A DNA stretch of 64,000 nucleotides. Origin: Halomonas sp. JB37 (GTDB lineage Bacteria; Pseudomonadota; Gammaproteobacteria; Pseudomonadales; Halomonadaceae). Each line of letters starts with the position of its first letter. Within the stretch, counting starts at the first letter, position 1. Of the stretch, positions 27,449 through 38,748 are shown piece after piece. The position numbers and the translations under genes are program-made. The notes beneath the pieces are model-generated. The model saw nothing but the letters and a program-made list of their open reading frames with translations. It did not search any database and had not been told where the DNA came from. The stretch is from the NCBI RefSeq assembly GCF_002332255.1, contig NZ_NRGW01000001.1, forward strand, positions 2,480,001-2,544,000. The letters run 5' to 3'.

Positions 27449-30191
27449 CAGTCCCCGTTTCCTGTGCATCATCGGATGATTCGCCTGCCTCGGCACGCTC
27501 AAGGCCGTTTTGTTCAAGACCGCCTTCGACAAGAGCACCAAGCTCATCAGCTTCTTCCGGCTCACCGATTTCTTCCGGCTCATCAACGCGGACTGTCTTG
27601 ACCAGCTTCTCTTCTTTACCCAGGCGAATCAGCATCACGCCCTGGGTATTACGCGACGTGGTAGAAACTTCTTCTACGCGGGTACGCACTAGCGTTCCAC
27701 GGTCTGTGATCAGCATCATTTCATCGCTGTCATAAACCTGCATCGCTGCCACCAGCGCTCCATTACGCTCGCTGGTTTGCATGGCGATAACACCCTGACC
27801 ACCGCGGCCACGCAGCGGAAACTCTTCAAGGCGCGTACGCTTGCCGTAGCCGTTTTCACTGGCGGTCATGATATAGATCTGACCGTCGGCGGTTTCGGCC
27901 GCAGCACTCTCAACTGAAGCGTCTTGCGCTTCGCCTTCGGCATCTGCTTCAGCATCAATCTGCTGACTCTTCGGAATAATCAGGCTGATGACTTCTGCAT
28001 CACCCGCCAAGCGCATGCCGCGCACACCACGGGCGGTACGACCCATAGCGCGGGCATTGCCCTCTTCAAAGCGAATAGCCTTGCCATTAGACGACAACAG
28101 CATGGCATGGTCATCACCCGTGGTAATTGCCGCACCGACGAGGCGGTCACCTTCTTCCAGATCAATCGCAATAAGACCGACGCTGCGCGGACGTGAGAAC
28201 TGCTCAAGGCTCGTGCGCTTCACGGTACCTTTGGCCGTCGCGAAGAAAATATAGTGCTCGGGATCGTAATCACGCACCGGCAGAATAGCGTTTACCGCCT
28301 CGCCTTCTTCTAGCGGCAGCATGTTCACCAGCGGTTTACCGCGTGAACCACGGCTAGCGTTCGGCATTTCATACACTTTAAGCCAGTACACTTTGCCGCG
28401 GTTAGAGAACAGCAGCACCGTATCGTGCGTCGATGCCACCAGCAGGTGCTCGATGACATCTTCATCTTTCATCGCCGTTGCGGACTTACCGCGACCACCA
28501 CGACGCTGCGCCTGATAATCAGACAGCGGCTGCGTCTTGGCATAGCCAGAGCGCGACACGGTGACCACCATGTCCTCTTCGGCAATCAAATCTTCAATCG
28601 AAAGATCTAGATGACTGGCTTGAATTTCAGTCCGACGGTCGTCAGCAAACTGATCACGTACGGCGTGCAGCTCTTCACGAATAACTTCCATCAAGCGATC
28701 TGCCGAGGCCAAAATCTCGGTCAGCTCAGCAATTTTCGACAGAATAGACAGGTACTCATCAAGGAGTTTCTCTGTCTCAAGACCCGTCAAACGATGCAGG
28801 CGCAGCTCAAGGATGGCCTGGGCCTGGGCAGGCGACAGACGATACGACGTGGCTGCCGTGTTTAAGCCGAACCCTTCGTCTAGCTCTTCTGGCTTGCATG
28901 ACGTAGCGCCCGCCCGCTCAAGCATCGCGGTTACCTGGCCAGGCGGCCAGGTTTTAGCCAGCAGCTTTTCACGCGCTTCTGCAGCGTTGGTCGAGGCCTT
29001 AATCAGCTCAATTACTTCATCAATATTAGAGATAGCGACAGCCAAACCTTCAAGCAGATGGCCACGCTCACGCGCTTTTTTCAATTCATAAAGCGTACGC
29101 CGAGTCACCACTTCGCGGCGGTGGCGAATAAAGGCTTCAAGCATCTCTTTGAGATTCAGCGTGCGCGGCTGGCCGTTTTCAAGCGCCACCATGTTAATCC
29201 CGAACACGTTTTGTAACTGCGTCTGGGCGAACAGGTTATTGACCACTACTTCGCCGGACTCGCCGCGCTTGATTTCAATCACCACGCGCAGGCCGTCTTT
29301 ATCCGATTCATCGCGCAGCTCAGCGATGCCTTCAATTTTTTTCTCTTTCACCAGCTCGGCGATTTTTTCAATCAACCGCGCCTTGTTCACCTGATACGGC
29401 AACTCGGTGATGATAATGTGGTCGCGACCGGTTTTATCGTGATGCTCAATCGTATGGCAGGCGCGCACGTAAATGCGCCCGCGGCCAGTACGGTACGCAG
29501 ACAAAATGCCCGCACGGCCATTGATAATCGCGCCGGTGGGGAAATCAGGACCAGGGATGTACTCCATCAGGTCATCCACCGACAGCGTGTAGTCATCAAT
29601 GAGCGCCAAACAGCCGGCGATCACTTCACGCATGTTATGCGGTGGAATATTGGTCGCCATGCCTACAGCGATACCAGACGAGCCGTTGATCAGCAGATTA
29701 GGTACTTTGGTGGGCAGCACGGCGGGGATACGCTCGGTGCCATCGTAGTTATCTACCCAATCAACGGTATCTTTTTCAAGATCAGCCAGTAGTTCATGGG
29801 CAAGGCGCGACATACGCACTTCGGTATAACGCATTGCAGCCGCGTTATCCCCATCAATAGAACCGAAGTTACCCTGACCGTCGACCAGCACATGACGCAT
29901 TGAAAAGTGCTGAGCCATACGAACGATGGTGTCATAAACCGCGCTATCACCGTGCGGGTGGTATTTACCGATAACATCGCCAACGACACGCGCCGACTTC
30001 TTATACGGTTTATTCCACTCATTACCTAGCTCATGCATGGCAAACAGCACACGCCGGTGAACCGGTTTCAGGCCGTCACGTACGTCGGGTAACGCGCGAC
30101 CGATAATGACACTCATCGCATAGTCGAGATACGACTGTTTGAGCTCGTCTTCAATATTGACGGGCAAGATTTCTCTGGCGATGTCACCCAT
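27432..30191 (-). CDS. gyrA: DNA gyrase subunit A
   Basis: Breakage-reunion subunit of gyrase, 919 residues from the ATG at 30191 ([10 protein letters not shown]); the 21 upstream codons are not conserved. The active-site tyrosine is Tyr122 ([11 protein letters not shown]). The quinolone-resistance region reads GDSAVYDT, with Ser83 and Asp87 in E. coli numbering, that is, the susceptible form. The C-terminal beta-pinwheel has the GyrA box (QRRGGRGKS). The acidic tail is followed within the gene by serC. YacG, a gyrase inhibitor, is also encoded in this window. Expected to be highly expressed. Confidence 0.98.
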   Translation of the reverse strand: MGDIAREILPVNIEDELKQSYLDYAMSVIIGRALPDVRDGLKPVHRRVLFAMHELGNEWNKPYKKSARVVGDVIGKYHPHGDSAVYDTIVRMAQHFSMRHVLVDGQGNFGSIDGDNAAAMRYTEVRMSRLAHELLADLEKDTVDWVDNYDGTERIPAVLPTKVPNLLINGSSGIAVGMATNIPPHNMREVIAGCLALIDDYTLSVDDLMEYIPGPDFPTGAIINGRAGILSAYRTGRGRIYVRACHTIEHHDKTGRDHIIITELPYQVNKARLIEKIAELVKEKKIEGIAELRDESDKDGLRVVIEIKRGESGEVVVNNLFAQTQLQNVFGINMVALENGQPRTLNLKEMLEAFIRHRREVVTRRTLYELKKARERGHLLEGLAVAISNIDEVIELIKASTNAAEAREKLLAKTWPPGQVTAMLERAGATSCKPEELDEGFGLNTAATSYRLSPAQAQAILELRLHRLTGLETEKLLDEYLSILSKIAELTEILASADRLMEVIREELHAVRDQFADDRRTEIQASHLDLSIEDLIAEEDMVVTVSRSGYAKTQPLSDYQAQRRGGRGKSATAMKDEDVIEHLLVASTHDTVLLFSNRGKVYWLKVYEMPNASRGSRGKPLVNMLPLEEGEAVNAILPVRDYDPEHYIFFATAKGTVKRTSLEQFSRPRSVGLIAIDLEEGDRLVGAAITTGDDHAMLLSSNGKAIRFEEGNARAMGRTARGVRGMRLAGDAEVISLIIPKSQQIDAEADAEGEAQDASVESAAAETADGQIYIMTASENGYGKRTRLEEFPLRGRGGQGVIAMQTSERNGALVAAMQVYDSDEMMLITDRGTLVRTRVEEVSTTSRNTQGVMLIRLGKEEKLVKTVRVDEPEEIGEPEEADELGALVEGGLEQNGLERAEAGESSDDAQETGTDDTSL

Positions 30192-30332
30192 GAAAGTCAG
30201 ATCCTTGGCACTGCGAGAGTTGAAAGCGCTTAAAAATACCGCCCATGAAGGCACAGCATCTGGGCGCGCAAATATTCCCCATCATACCACCGCAAAAGCA
30301 CCAAGGGCAGCCAGAGAGCCCAGCAAAGCCTT

Positions 30333-30773
30333 TTAGAGGCTAAATGCCTCTTTTGTGATCGTTAATGCGCTCAGCGTTTCACGCACATCACCCTCAATAG
30401 CGGCGGCTTTATTAGCCTTTAGCTCCAATAGCACAAACGTTAAATCCGCTTGGGCGATCAGCGTACCGTCCTTACGGATAATACGGTGGTGGCATAGCCC
30501 ACTACGCTCCCCAACGTGGACAATACCGGTAAGAATTTCCAAGTCATCACCATGGCGTGCCGCGGCGAGATAATCAATATTCAAATTGACGACAACAAAC
30601 GCCCTCCCTGCCTTATGAAGCGTTTGAATCATTTCGGGATATTGATCAAAAAAATCCCAGCGCCCCTCCTCCATAAACTCTAGGTAGCGGGCGTTGTTAA
30701 CATGGCCATAGCCATCCAGATGATATCCCCGCACGCGCAGCTGAACTCGCGACAACGATGCTGTCATAGCCAT
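30333..30773 (-). CDS. Acyl-CoA thioesterase, hotdog fold (YbgC/4HBT-like)
   Basis: Cytoplasmic hotdog-fold protein of 146 residues. The family motif Y.D.DGYGHVNNARYLEFMEEGRW is visible, with the catalytic Asp/His area in GYHLDGYGHVNNARY. LNIDYLAAARHGDDLEI and LIAQADLTFVLL follow. Members cleave acyl-CoA or acyl-ACP; which substrate is not evident. The start lies after an AGAGAG ribosome site. It is divergent from rdgC and separated from gyrA by 141 bp. Confidence 0.87.
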   Translation of the reverse strand: MAMTASLSRVQLRVRGYHLDGYGHVNNARYLEFMEEGRWDFFDQYPEMIQTLHKAGRAFVVVNLNIDYLAAARHGDDLEILTGIVHVGERSGLCHHRIIRKDGTLIAQADLTFVLLELKANKAAAIEGDVRETLSALTITKEAFSL

Positions 30774-30942
30774 TTCTCTCTCTTTAGCTGTTCAAAAACT
30801 AGCTGTTAAGAAAGCTAGATATGCAAAAAGTCAATCAAACACAAGTTTGAAACAGATGCAACAATGTGGATTGCCGGTAGCGTACTGGTAGGAATGCCAC
30901 TCTTTCGCCATAATGTGCCACCTTTTGAACAGGATTGGCCTC

Positions 30943-31872
30943 ATGTGGTTTAAGCACTTGCATATATACCGCCTGCACGACGCGCCTGAATTGAGCATCG
31001 ATGCGCTCGCTAGCGCTTTAGATGAGCATTCCGCCAAACCACTGGGCAACGCCGATGCGCGCCGACTTGGCTGGACAGCGCCAGCAGGACGTCTGGGTAG
31101 CGGGCAGCTTGTACATGAAATCCAAGGGCATCGCCTGCTTTCAGCTCTGCGCCAAGAGCGCCTACTGCCTGCATCTGTCGTAAAAGAAGAAGTTGACGAG
31201 TTGGTAGCAGACATCGAGGCCAGTGAAGGCCGCAAAGTGACTCGCAAAGAAAAGACCGCCTTCAAAGAGCAAGTAACCGAAGACCTGCTGCCCCGCGCGT
31301 TTGTTCGTAGCCAGAAAATTGATCTCTGGTGGGATACCCGCGGCCAGCTGATTGGCATCAATGCCAGCTCGCGCACCCGCGCCGAGGATATCCTGGATTT
31401 GCTGCGAGAAACGTTAGGTAGCTTGAAAGTCACGCCGCTCAGCTCGCAGACGCTTCCTATCCGTGCGATGACGACGTGGCTAGGCGACGCCGCCAGCCGC
31501 CCTGCCGATCTGCAGCTAGGCGATCAGGTAGAGCTCAAAGCAAAAGGCGATGATGGCGTGCTCCGGGCCCGGCAAGTCGATCTTGATAGCGATGAAATTC
31601 AGCAACTGCTTGAAAGCGGCCGCCAAGCTAGCAAGCTCGCCATTAGCCTGGAAGGACGCTTAAGCTTTGTGCTGCATGACGATCTTGCGTTGAAATCATT
31701 GCGGTTTGGCGATGCGCTCATTGAAGAAGCCGACCATGCTGACGACGGCGATGACGCCCTTGCTCGCCTGGAAACGGACTTTATTTTAATGGCGCAAGCA
31801 TTGTCTGAAGACATTCCTCGCTTAATAGAATGGTTAGGCGGCGAGACACAGCGGGAACCTGCGGCTCAGTAA
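30943..31872 (+). CDS. rdgC: Recombination-associated protein RdgC
   Basis: DNA-binding ring protein that modulates RecA; 309 residues from the ATG at 30943 (MWFKHLHIYRL), about the 303 of E. coli. Conserved segments are ERLLPASVVKEEVDE, LLPRAFVRSQKIDLWWDT, DLLRETLGSLKVTPL and FILMAQALSEDIPRLIEWLGGE. The ten codons upstream are not conserved. It stands alone, between a divergent thioesterase and an acyltransferase. Confidence 0.95.
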   Translation: MWFKHLHIYRLHDAPELSIDALASALDEHSAKPLGNADARRLGWTAPAGRLGSGQLVHEIQGHRLLSALRQERLLPASVVKEEVDELVADIEASEGRKVTRKEKTAFKEQVTEDLLPRAFVRSQKIDLWWDTRGQLIGINASSRTRAEDILDLLRETLGSLKVTPLSSQTLPIRAMTTWLGDAASRPADLQLGDQVELKAKGDDGVLRARQVDLDSDEIQQLLESGRQASKLAISLEGRLSFVLHDDLALKSLRFGDALIEEADHADDGDDALARLETDFILMAQALSEDIPRLIEWLGGETQREPAAQ

Positions 31873-31977
31873 TGGGCTCTCAGTTCTCCATAGGGATTCA
31901 GTTCTCCGCAGGGATAGCGCATTCCTTCGCCTCGATACTATTCGTCGACACTTTTTATTTATCAGCTAACGGTTCGC

Positions 31978-33159
31978 ATGACTCAACACAATAACGCTAC
32001 CAACGTCTCTAACACGGCAGATCCATGGACCGATATTCGGCCCTTTATGGATAATGAAGTGGCCGATGTGCTTGCCAGGCTCTCCCGCGATAACGAGCTG
32101 CTGGATGCGCTGACGCGTTTTCGGCTGCCTCGCCTAGCGCGCTGGGCCCCTTCGATTGCACGTACGTTTGCTAGCCGTGCAGTGCGCCGTGAAGTCAAAG
32201 ACGTATCGAGCGTTTATGAGTTTCAAATGCGCATTGCGCATTATATGGAGCGCATGATTCGCACCACCACGGATGCGTTTGAAGTCACCGGGCTTGATAA
32301 ACTCGACCCTAACGGCGCGTACCTCTTTATTGGTAATCACCGTGATATTTCCCTAGACCCGGCTTTTGTTAACTACGCGCTGTACCAGGCCAATCGCGAC
32401 ACGGTACGCATAGCGATTGGCGACAATTTGCTTAAAAAGCCCTATGTCACCGATCTGATGCGGCTCAACAAAAGCTTCATTGTTCCGCGCAGCGCGCGGG
32501 GCAAGCGAGCAATGCTGGCGGCCTATCAGCAGCTTTCAGCCTATATTCGCCACACCATTACCGAAGATCAGCACTCCATTTGGATGGCGCAGCGTGAAGG
32601 CCGTGCCAAGAACGGCATCGACCACACCGAGCCGGCCATAATCAAAATGCTCATCATGGCCAAGCGCCTTTCAGAACGCGACATGGTCTTTGGTGAAGCC
32701 ATCGCCGAGCTAAAATTGGTACCCGTATCGATTAGCTATGAGTATGATCCTTGCGATGTGCAAAAGGCCCAGGAGCTGCATGATGTGGACACTCAGGGCA
32801 GCTACGCTAAGGGTGAATTTGAAGATATTCGCTCTATTGTGGCCGGCATCACAGGCTCTAAAGGCCGCGTAAGGCTGCATTTTGGCAGCCCGGTTGGCTC
32901 GGACATGGCAACGCCGGATGAAGTAGCCGCCGAAATTGATCGCCAAGTTATCGGCGGGTATCGGCTTTTCCCAAGCCATTACCTAGCCTTAGAAGCACTT
33001 GGTGAAGCGCCTGAGCTAGTGGCACGCAAGGCCATCACTCGACAAGATAGGGAACGCTTTAATGCTCGACTAGCCGAGGTTCCGGCGCCGCTGCGCCCTT
33101 ACTGGCTTGCTCAGTACGCAAACCCTGTTAAGCATAAAGCGGGCCGTTTGACGCTTTAA
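31978..33159 (+). CDS. 1-acyl-glycerol-3-phosphate acyltransferase family protein (PlsC-like)
   Basis: Protein of 393 residues with the acyltransferase motifs but no clear membrane helices. The catalytic block is FIGNHRDISLDPAFVN, where His and Asp are five residues apart; classical PlsC has four, but some PlsC-like subfamilies share this spacing. The second and third motifs are FIVPRSARGKRAM and WMAQREGRAKNG. A long N-terminal helical region precedes the domain. It may act in phospholipid or lipid A remodelling; the substrate is unknown. It is monocistronic, with a weak ribosome site. Confidence 0.8.
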   Translation: MTQHNNATNVSNTADPWTDIRPFMDNEVADVLARLSRDNELLDALTRFRLPRLARWAPSIARTFASRAVRREVKDVSSVYEFQMRIAHYMERMIRTTTDAFEVTGLDKLDPNGAYLFIGNHRDISLDPAFVNYALYQANRDTVRIAIGDNLLKKPYVTDLMRLNKSFIVPRSARGKRAMLAAYQQLSAYIRHTITEDQHSIWMAQREGRAKNGIDHTEPAIIKMLIMAKRLSERDMVFGEAIAELKLVPVSISYEYDPCDVQKAQELHDVDTQGSYAKGEFEDIRSIVAGITGSKGRVRLHFGSPVGSDMATPDEVAAEIDRQVIGGYRLFPSHYLALEALGEAPELVARKAITRQDRERFNARLAEVPAPLRPYWLAQYANPVKHKAGRLTL

Positions 33160-33274
33160 GGTAAGGCCGCTTATAGCAGACAAGTCATGCCCGTTAGCTG
33201 AAAAAATGCTATGGTCAGAATATTGATTGGTCTCGCTTGGTGTTAATGCTGATCGCGATCTTAAGGAGACACCC

Positions 33275-33556
33275 ATGTCCGGTTCAGAAATTCAGAAAAC
33301 ACGTGTCATCAACGAGCTACGTGGTTTCATTCGCAAGTTGCTGGAAGACCCAAAAATTCTCGAGCAATCATTGGCCATTGCGCGTCAGCAGCTAACCGAG
33401 GGCAACAGCCCTGCGGCGATGGTGCGTATCGCCAACGAAATCTCTGACACCACCAGTGTGCATATTCCAGAAGATCCCGCTGAGCACTCTGACGCCGACA
33501 AACTCTTTTTAGAGCTACTGCGCGAAGTGGTCCAAGAAGAGCAGGCGCTGTATTAA
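33275..33556 (+). CDS. Small hypothetical protein upstream of metG, 93 residues
   Basis: I do not recognise the family. The ATG at 33275 has AAGGAGAC just upstream, so the 16 codons open before it are not used. The protein starts MSGSEIQKTRVINELRGFIRK and is helical and charged, with a DTTSVHIPEDPAEHS segment; there is no membrane segment. A hairpin terminator follows, so it is an independent small gene between the acyltransferase and metG. Confidence 0.72.
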   Translation: MSGSEIQKTRVINELRGFIRKLLEDPKILEQSLAIARQQLTEGNSPAAMVRIANEISDTTSVHIPEDPAEHSDADKLFLELLREVVQEEQALY

Positions 33557-33578
33557 GCGCTACTCACGACAGCGCCAT

Positions 33579-33615
33579 CGGCGAAGTGTTTAGCGACTTC
33601 GCCGCCTTGTTTGTT
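33579..33615 (+). terminator. Probable terminator upstream of metG
   Basis: CGGCGAAGT (33579-33587) pairs with ACTTCGCCG (33596-33604) around an eight-base loop, followed by a T-rich stretch. Confidence 0.55.
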
Positions 33616-33659
33616 CCCGCCTCACCCGCACTCTTATCCACTCGGAACTAATCTTCACC

Positions 33660-35696
33660 ATGTCTAACACCGCCACGCGCAATATTTTGGTGACTAGCGC
33701 GCTCCCTTATGCCAATGGAGCCATTCACCTCGGTCACTTACTTGAGTATATCCAGACTGATATCTGGGTACGTTTCCAGAAAAGCCGTGGCCAACAGTGC
33801 TACTACGTGTGTGCAGATGATGCTCATGGCACCGCTATTATGCTGCGTGCTGAGCAGGAAGGCATTTCGCCTGAAGCGCTGATCGAGCGCGTTTCACAGG
33901 ATCATCAAACGGACTTCGCGCGCTTTGGGGTTGGGTTCGACAACTATCATTCCACACACTCCTCTGAAAACCGTCACTTCAGCGAAATGATTTATAAGCG
34001 CCTGCGCGATAAAGGCCATATTGCTACGCGCGATATAGAGCAGATGTTTGACCCGCAAAAAGGACTGTTTCTCGCCGACCGCTTTATCAAAGGCACCTGC
34101 CCTAAATGCGCTTCTGACGACCAGTACGGCGACAATTGTGAGAAGTGTGGCGCAACGTACACTCCCGCGGACTTGATTAATCCGGTCTCGGCTATTTCCG
34201 GCGCAACGCCCGAAGTACGCACCTCGACACACTATTTCTTTAAGCTGCCCGACTTTGCGGATTTCTTACAGCGCTGGATTGATGATGGCCACGTGCAGCC
34301 GCAAATTCGCAATAAGCTCATGGAATGGTTTGAGTCTGGCTTTAACGAGTGGGATATTTCCCGCGACGCTCCCTATTTCGGTTTTGAGATTCCCGACGCG
34401 CCGGGCAAATACTTCTATGTGTGGCTAGATGCGCCGATTGGCTACCTGGCGAGCTTTAAGAATCTGTGCGACCGAGAAGGCATTGATTTCGACAGCTACT
34501 GGAAGAAAGGCTCTGAGGCCGAGGTCTATCATTTTATCGGCAAAGATATTGTCTACTTTCACGCTCTATTCTGGCCGGCCATGCTGCATGGTGCAGACCT
34601 GCGCACGCCCACTGCCGTCAACTGCCACGGTTTCCTAACCGTTGATGGTGCCAAGATGTCAAAATCTCGCGGCACCTTTATCAAGGCAGCCACCTATGCG
34701 GACCATCTAAACCCTGAGTACCTGCGCTATTACTTTGCTGCCAAGCTGACGTCCAAAGTGGATGACCTAGATTTAAACTTGGATGATTTTGCCGCACGGG
34801 TAAATTCAGACCTAGTTGGCAAGGTGGTCAATATCGCCAGTCGCTGCGCCGGTTTTGTGAAAAAGCTCGGCGGCGGGCAGCTAGCGGAGCACTGCGCCGA
34901 ACCTCAAATGGTCGCCCGTTTTATTGCGGCCGGTGACGAGATCGCCCAAGACTTTGAAGCGCGTGAATTTAGCCGGGCCATGCGCCACATTATGGAATTG
35001 GCGGATGAAGCGAACACTTATATCGCTGAAAAAGAGCCCTGGGCACTGGCTAAGCAAGAGGGTCGCGAAGCCGACGTGCTTGAGATTTGCTCGGTAGGCA
35101 TTAACCTGTTCCGCCAGCTAATGGTTTACCTTGCCCCGGTCATCCCAGCTATGGCTGAACAAGCGCGCGCGTTCCTTAACGTTGACTCGTTAGACTGGCA
35201 CAGCCGTCAACGCATACTGACCAGCCATTCGATCAATAAGTTTAAACCCCTAATGACCCGCGTTGAGCGCGACAAAATCGATGCGATGATTGAAGCGTCG
35301 AAGGAAGATCTTGTGGAAGAGCAAAAACTCAAAGAAGCGCCGAAAGGTCCGTTGGCAAAAGACCCAATCGCTGCCGAAATTGACTTTGAAACCTTTGCCA
35401 AGGTTGACCTGCGCATCGCGCGCATCGTTAAAGCTCAGTATGTCGAAGGCGCTGATAAACTGCTGCAGCTGACGCTCGACTTAGGCGGCGAAACGCGCAA
35501 CGTGTTCTCCGGCATTCGCTCAGCCTATGCACCAGAAGCACTTGAAGGGCGCTTAACGGTAATGGTAGCTAACCTAGCCCCGCGCAAAATGCGCTTTGGC
35601 CTATCAGAAGGCATGGTGCTCGCCAGTGCTAATGAAGAAGGCATTTATTTACTAACGCCTGACAACGGAGCCGAACCAGGCCAGCGCGTCACGTAA
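33660..35696 (+). CDS. metG: Methionyl-tRNA synthetase
   Basis: Charges tRNA-Met. The 678-residue protein has the class I HIGH-type motif in [14 protein letters not shown] and the KMSKS loop in [12 protein letters not shown]. The zinc ribbon contains CPKC and CEKC (residues about 146-161). The anticodon-binding helical domain follows. The C-terminal EMAP/Trbp-like tRNA-binding domain ([29 protein letters not shown]) is present, as in long homodimeric MetG. Ends before a terminator-like hairpin. Confidence 0.97.
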   Translation: MSNTATRNILVTSALPYANGAIHLGHLLEYIQTDIWVRFQKSRGQQCYYVCADDAHGTAIMLRAEQEGISPEALIERVSQDHQTDFARFGVGFDNYHSTHSSENRHFSEMIYKRLRDKGHIATRDIEQMFDPQKGLFLADRFIKGTCPKCASDDQYGDNCEKCGATYTPADLINPVSAISGATPEVRTSTHYFFKLPDFADFLQRWIDDGHVQPQIRNKLMEWFESGFNEWDISRDAPYFGFEIPDAPGKYFYVWLDAPIGYLASFKNLCDREGIDFDSYWKKGSEAEVYHFIGKDIVYFHALFWPAMLHGADLRTPTAVNCHGFLTVDGAKMSKSRGTFIKAATYADHLNPEYLRYYFAAKLTSKVDDLDLNLDDFAARVNSDLVGKVVNIASRCAGFVKKLGGGQLAEHCAEPQMVARFIAAGDEIAQDFEAREFSRAMRHIMELADEANTYIAEKEPWALAKQEGREADVLEICSVGINLFRQLMVYLAPVIPAMAEQARAFLNVDSLDWHSRQRILTSHSINKFKPLMTRVERDKIDAMIEASKEDLVEEQKLKEAPKGPLAKDPIAAEIDFETFAKVDLRIARIVKAQYVEGADKLLQLTLDLGGETRNVFSGIRSAYAPEALEGRLTVMVANLAPRKMRFGLSEGMVLASANEEGIYLLTPDNGAEPGQRVT

Positions 35697-35718
35697 CGTA
35701 TATAAAACACGCTATGTT

Positions 35719-35756
35719 AAAGGCAGAGACAGTGCGCTCTGCCCTTTTACGTTTTT
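35719..35756 (+). terminator. Probable terminator of metG
   Basis: GGCAGAG (35722-35728) pairs with CTCTGCC (35737-35743), extended by A/T pairs, then TTTT and TTTTT runs at 35745-35756. Confidence 0.75.
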
Positions 35757-35876
35757 AAACATTCATACTGCCACTTCGTACGACGTTAGTGCCGAGCAAC
35801 CTATAGGCTAGCCCCTCATCAATCATTCAATCGCCCCCCTAGCAACTGCCGAGCTTTGTTCGCACAATACGCCATC

Positions 35877-36458
35877 ATGAGTGAGCTATTTATTATTTTG
35901 ATCAGCACTGCGCTGGTTAACAACTTTGTATTAGTCCAGTTTTTGGGGCTGTGCCCCTTCATGGGCGTCTCCAATAAACTGGAGTCGGCCATGGGAATGT
36001 CGCTTGCCACCACGTTTGTATTGACCTTGGCATCGGCAGCAAGCTTTGTGGTTTATCACGGCCTACTAGTGCCGCTGGACGTAACGTACCTGCGCACCAT
36101 CAGCTTCATTGTGGTCATTGCCGCGGTGGTTCAATTCACCGAAATTATGGTGCGCCAGCTGAGCCCGCTTTTGCATCAAGTGCTGGGTATTTTTCTGCCC
36201 CTTATCACGACTAATTGCGCGGTATTAGGCGTCGCGCTGCTATCGCTAAACCGCGACCTTAGCTTTTTTCATACCACGCTATACGGGCTAGGGGCGGCGC
36301 TAGGGTTCTCATTGATTTTGGTTTTGTTTGCCGCGATGCGCGAACGTTTAGCGGGTGCAGACATCCCGGCACCGTTTAAAGGTGCCGCCATTGCGATGAT
36401 TACCGCAAGCCTTATGTCATTAGCATTTATGGGCTTTTCTGGATTAGTGCAGGGATGA
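35877..36458 (+). CDS. rsxA: Electron transport complex subunit RsxA/RnfA
   Basis: Inner-membrane subunit of the Rsx/Rnf NADH-driven electron-transfer complex. The ATG at 35877 ([19 protein letters not shown]) gives 193 residues, exactly the E. coli length. Six hydrophobic helices are seen, with the conserved cysteine-bearing segments [13 protein letters not shown] and [14 protein letters not shown] that hold a shared iron-sulfur site with RsxE. No clear Shine-Dalgarno sequence is visible. First gene of rsxABCDGE-nth. Confidence 0.96.
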   Translation: MSELFIILISTALVNNFVLVQFLGLCPFMGVSNKLESAMGMSLATTFVLTLASAASFVVYHGLLVPLDVTYLRTISFIVVIAAVVQFTEIMVRQLSPLLHQVLGIFLPLITTNCAVLGVALLSLNRDLSFFHTTLYGLGAALGFSLILVLFAAMRERLAGADIPAPFKGAAIAMITASLMSLAFMGFSGLVQG

Positions 36459-36470
36459 AGGCCGCGCATA

Positions 36471-37082
36471 ATGATTAACACACTGGATGTCATCAGTATT
36501 GTTAGCGCAGTGGCGGTGCTTACGGGCCTAGGCATTGGTTTTGGCGCCCTTTTAGGCCTCGCCAGTGAGCGCTTCAAACGTGAAGATAACCCGTTAGTTG
36601 AGCAAATTGATGCGCTCTTGCCCCAGACCCAGTGTGGCCAATGCGGCTATCCTGGGTGCCGCCCCTATGCCGAGGCGATAAACCAGGGCGATGCGCTCAA
36701 CAAATGCCCCCCGGGTGGCGAAGCAACGATTCACGCGCTGGCTGATTTGTTAGGTCGCGAGCCAGCACCGTTGGATGGCGAAGTGCAAAGCGAAGTTAAG
36801 GTAGCGTTTATTCGCGAAGCGGAGTGCATTGGCTGCACAAAATGTATTCAAGCCTGCCCCGTCGACGCCATTATTGGTGCCGCCAAGCTCATGCATACCG
36901 TGATTGAAGATGAATGTACCGGCTGCGACCTGTGTTTGGACCCTTGCCCCGTTGACTGTATCGATATGCTAACGCGCAGCACGCCTCTCAACGATTGGCA
37001 GCCACTCAGGGCGCAGTCATCTAACGTTATTGCCAGCGACCGATCAGCGCTGTCTGAGGATGCTCATGCCGACCGCGTTTGA
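36471..37082 (+). CDS. rsxB: Electron transport complex subunit RsxB/RnfB
   Basis: Iron-sulfur subunit of 203 residues. An N-terminal membrane anchor is followed by the Fe4 domain ([19 protein letters not shown], then CPPGG) and two [4Fe-4S] ferredoxin motifs ([30 protein letters not shown]). It passes electrons within the complex. The gene overlaps rsxC by 17 bases. Confidence 0.96.
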   Translation: MINTLDVISIVSAVAVLTGLGIGFGALLGLASERFKREDNPLVEQIDALLPQTQCGQCGYPGCRPYAEAINQGDALNKCPPGGEATIHALADLLGREPAPLDGEVQSEVKVAFIREAECIGCTKCIQACPVDAIIGAAKLMHTVIEDECTGCDLCLDPCPVDCIDMLTRSTPLNDWQPLRAQSSNVIASDRSALSEDAHADRV

Positions 37083-38748
37083 TTTTCCAGGCGGTATTTA
37101 CCCGCCCGAGCGCAAGCGTCGCTCTCAGCAATCGGCACTGCTTGAAGCACCGCTTCCTCGCCAGGTGATACTGCCCCTTCACCAGCATAGCGGCCAGCCC
37201 TCCACGCCCTGCGTTAACGAAGGTGATGTGGTGAAGGTCGGCAGCATTATCGCCCGCCAAGAAGGCATGATTTCAAGCCATCTACACGCCAGCATTAGCG
37301 GCGTCGTTGCCAAGATTAGCGCGACCCAGATAACCATCGACAGCGATGGACGTGATGACTGGCAGCGCTTGCCTGCGATGAACTGGCAGCTTAGCGAGCC
37401 ACCTGCCCTTTTAGAGCGCTTAAACGACAGCGGTATTGTTGGATTAGGCGGCGCAGGCTTTCCCACCCACATTAAGGCACGGGTGATGGAACAGCATTCG
37501 ATTCATACGCTGGTGATTAACGCCGCCGAATGTGAGCCTTACATCACAGCCGATGACCTCACGCTGCGCCACTATGCCGGTGATGTGCTCGAAGGCGCGC
37601 AGCTAATAGCCAAACTATGCGGTGCAAGGCATATCGTCATTGGCATTGAAGACAACAAGCCTGAGGCCATTGAAGCGCTTCGCGAGGCGCTGCCACTTAG
37701 CCAACCTCTGATCGTTCAACTCAACGTCATTCCTACCCGCTACCCCAGCGGCGGCGAGCGACAGCTGATTAGAAAGCTGCTCAACCTAAACGTGCCAAGC
37801 GGTGGCCTGCCCGCAGACGTAGGCGTGGTGTGTCATAACCCCGGCACCCTACTAGCCTGCCTTCAAGCTGTACGCGACGGGCAGCCACTAATTTCCAGAG
37901 TGGTGACTCTGACAGGCGACGCCATTACATGCCCTGGCAATCGCTGGGTGCGCCTAGGCACCTCTATTCAGGAACTGCTGGAGCAGGTAGGCCTTAACCG
38001 CGCACAGCTGAGCCATGTCATCCAAGGCGGCCCCATGATGGGCTCCCCGCTGCTAACGCTAGCGACACCGGTCACGAAGCTCACCAACTGCTTAATCGCC
38101 GCAACGTTCGATGAGTTGCCGCAGGCTCCGGCTGAATTGCCCTGCATTCGCTGCGGCGAGTGCGAAAGCGTGTGCCCGGTGGCGCTATTGCCACAGCAGT
38201 TGCACTGGTACGCACGTGCCAAAGACGATGCCAGGATGGAGCGCTATCATCTGTTTGACTGCATTGAATGCGGAGCCTGTAGCTATGTCTGCCCGAGCCA
38301 CATTCCGCTGGTCGATGATTATCGCGATGCCAAAAACCGCCTACGCCATCAGCGTATAGAAACGCTGAAAGCCGAGCATGCCAAGCACCGCTTTGAGTTC
38401 CGCCAAGCGCGGATCGCTAGGGAAGAGGCTGAGAAACAGGCCCGGCGCGAGGCCCGCCAGTCACAAAACCGCCGAACGCCGCCTGCGACTGCACCCGCTA
38501 ACAGCGGAGAAGTTGACCTACGCGGTTTGCGGATTGCTCATGCTGCAGCCAAAGCGTCGGTCAAAAAAGCCGAAAAAACCTTGGCTCGGGTGGCCCAGGA
38601 AGACCCAAAACAGTCACTTGAAGATCTCGAAATACAGCTTGCGACCGCGCAGGAAAACTTTCGCGCTGCCGATTTACAGCTGGCCCAGGCACGCAAGCAG
38701 CAGGCCGCTGAAGCGCCCGCGCCCGCTCAGAATAAGGAATCATTATGA
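37066..38748 (+). CDS. rsxC: Electron transport complex subunit RsxC/RnfC
   Basis: NADH-dehydrogenase-like peripheral subunit, 560 residues from the ATG at 37066, which has GAGG six bases upstream. FMN and NADH binding is seen in [15 protein letters not shown] and [13 protein letters not shown]. Two ferredoxin motifs are present: [17 protein letters not shown] and [17 protein letters not shown]. The C-terminal tail is an Ala/Lys/Glu-rich coiled coil but shorter than the long repeat tail of E. coli RsxC (740 residues). It overlaps rsxD by ATGA. Confidence 0.95.
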   Translation: MPTAFDFPGGIYPPERKRRSQQSALLEAPLPRQVILPLHQHSGQPSTPCVNEGDVVKVGSIIARQEGMISSHLHASISGVVAKISATQITIDSDGRDDWQRLPAMNWQLSEPPALLERLNDSGIVGLGGAGFPTHIKARVMEQHSIHTLVINAAECEPYITADDLTLRHYAGDVLEGAQLIAKLCGARHIVIGIEDNKPEAIEALREALPLSQPLIVQLNVIPTRYPSGGERQLIRKLLNLNVPSGGLPADVGVVCHNPGTLLACLQAVRDGQPLISRVVTLTGDAITCPGNRWVRLGTSIQELLEQVGLNRAQLSHVIQGGPMMGSPLLTLATPVTKLTNCLIAATFDELPQAPAELPCIRCGECESVCPVALLPQQLHWYARAKDDARMERYHLFDCIECGACSYVCPSHIPLVDDYRDAKNRLRHQRIETLKAEHAKHRFEFRQARIAREEAEKQARREARQSQNRRTPPATAPANSGEVDLRGLRIAHAAAKASVKKAEKTLARVAQEDPKQSLEDLEIQLATAQENFRAADLQLAQARKQQAAEAPAPAQNKESL

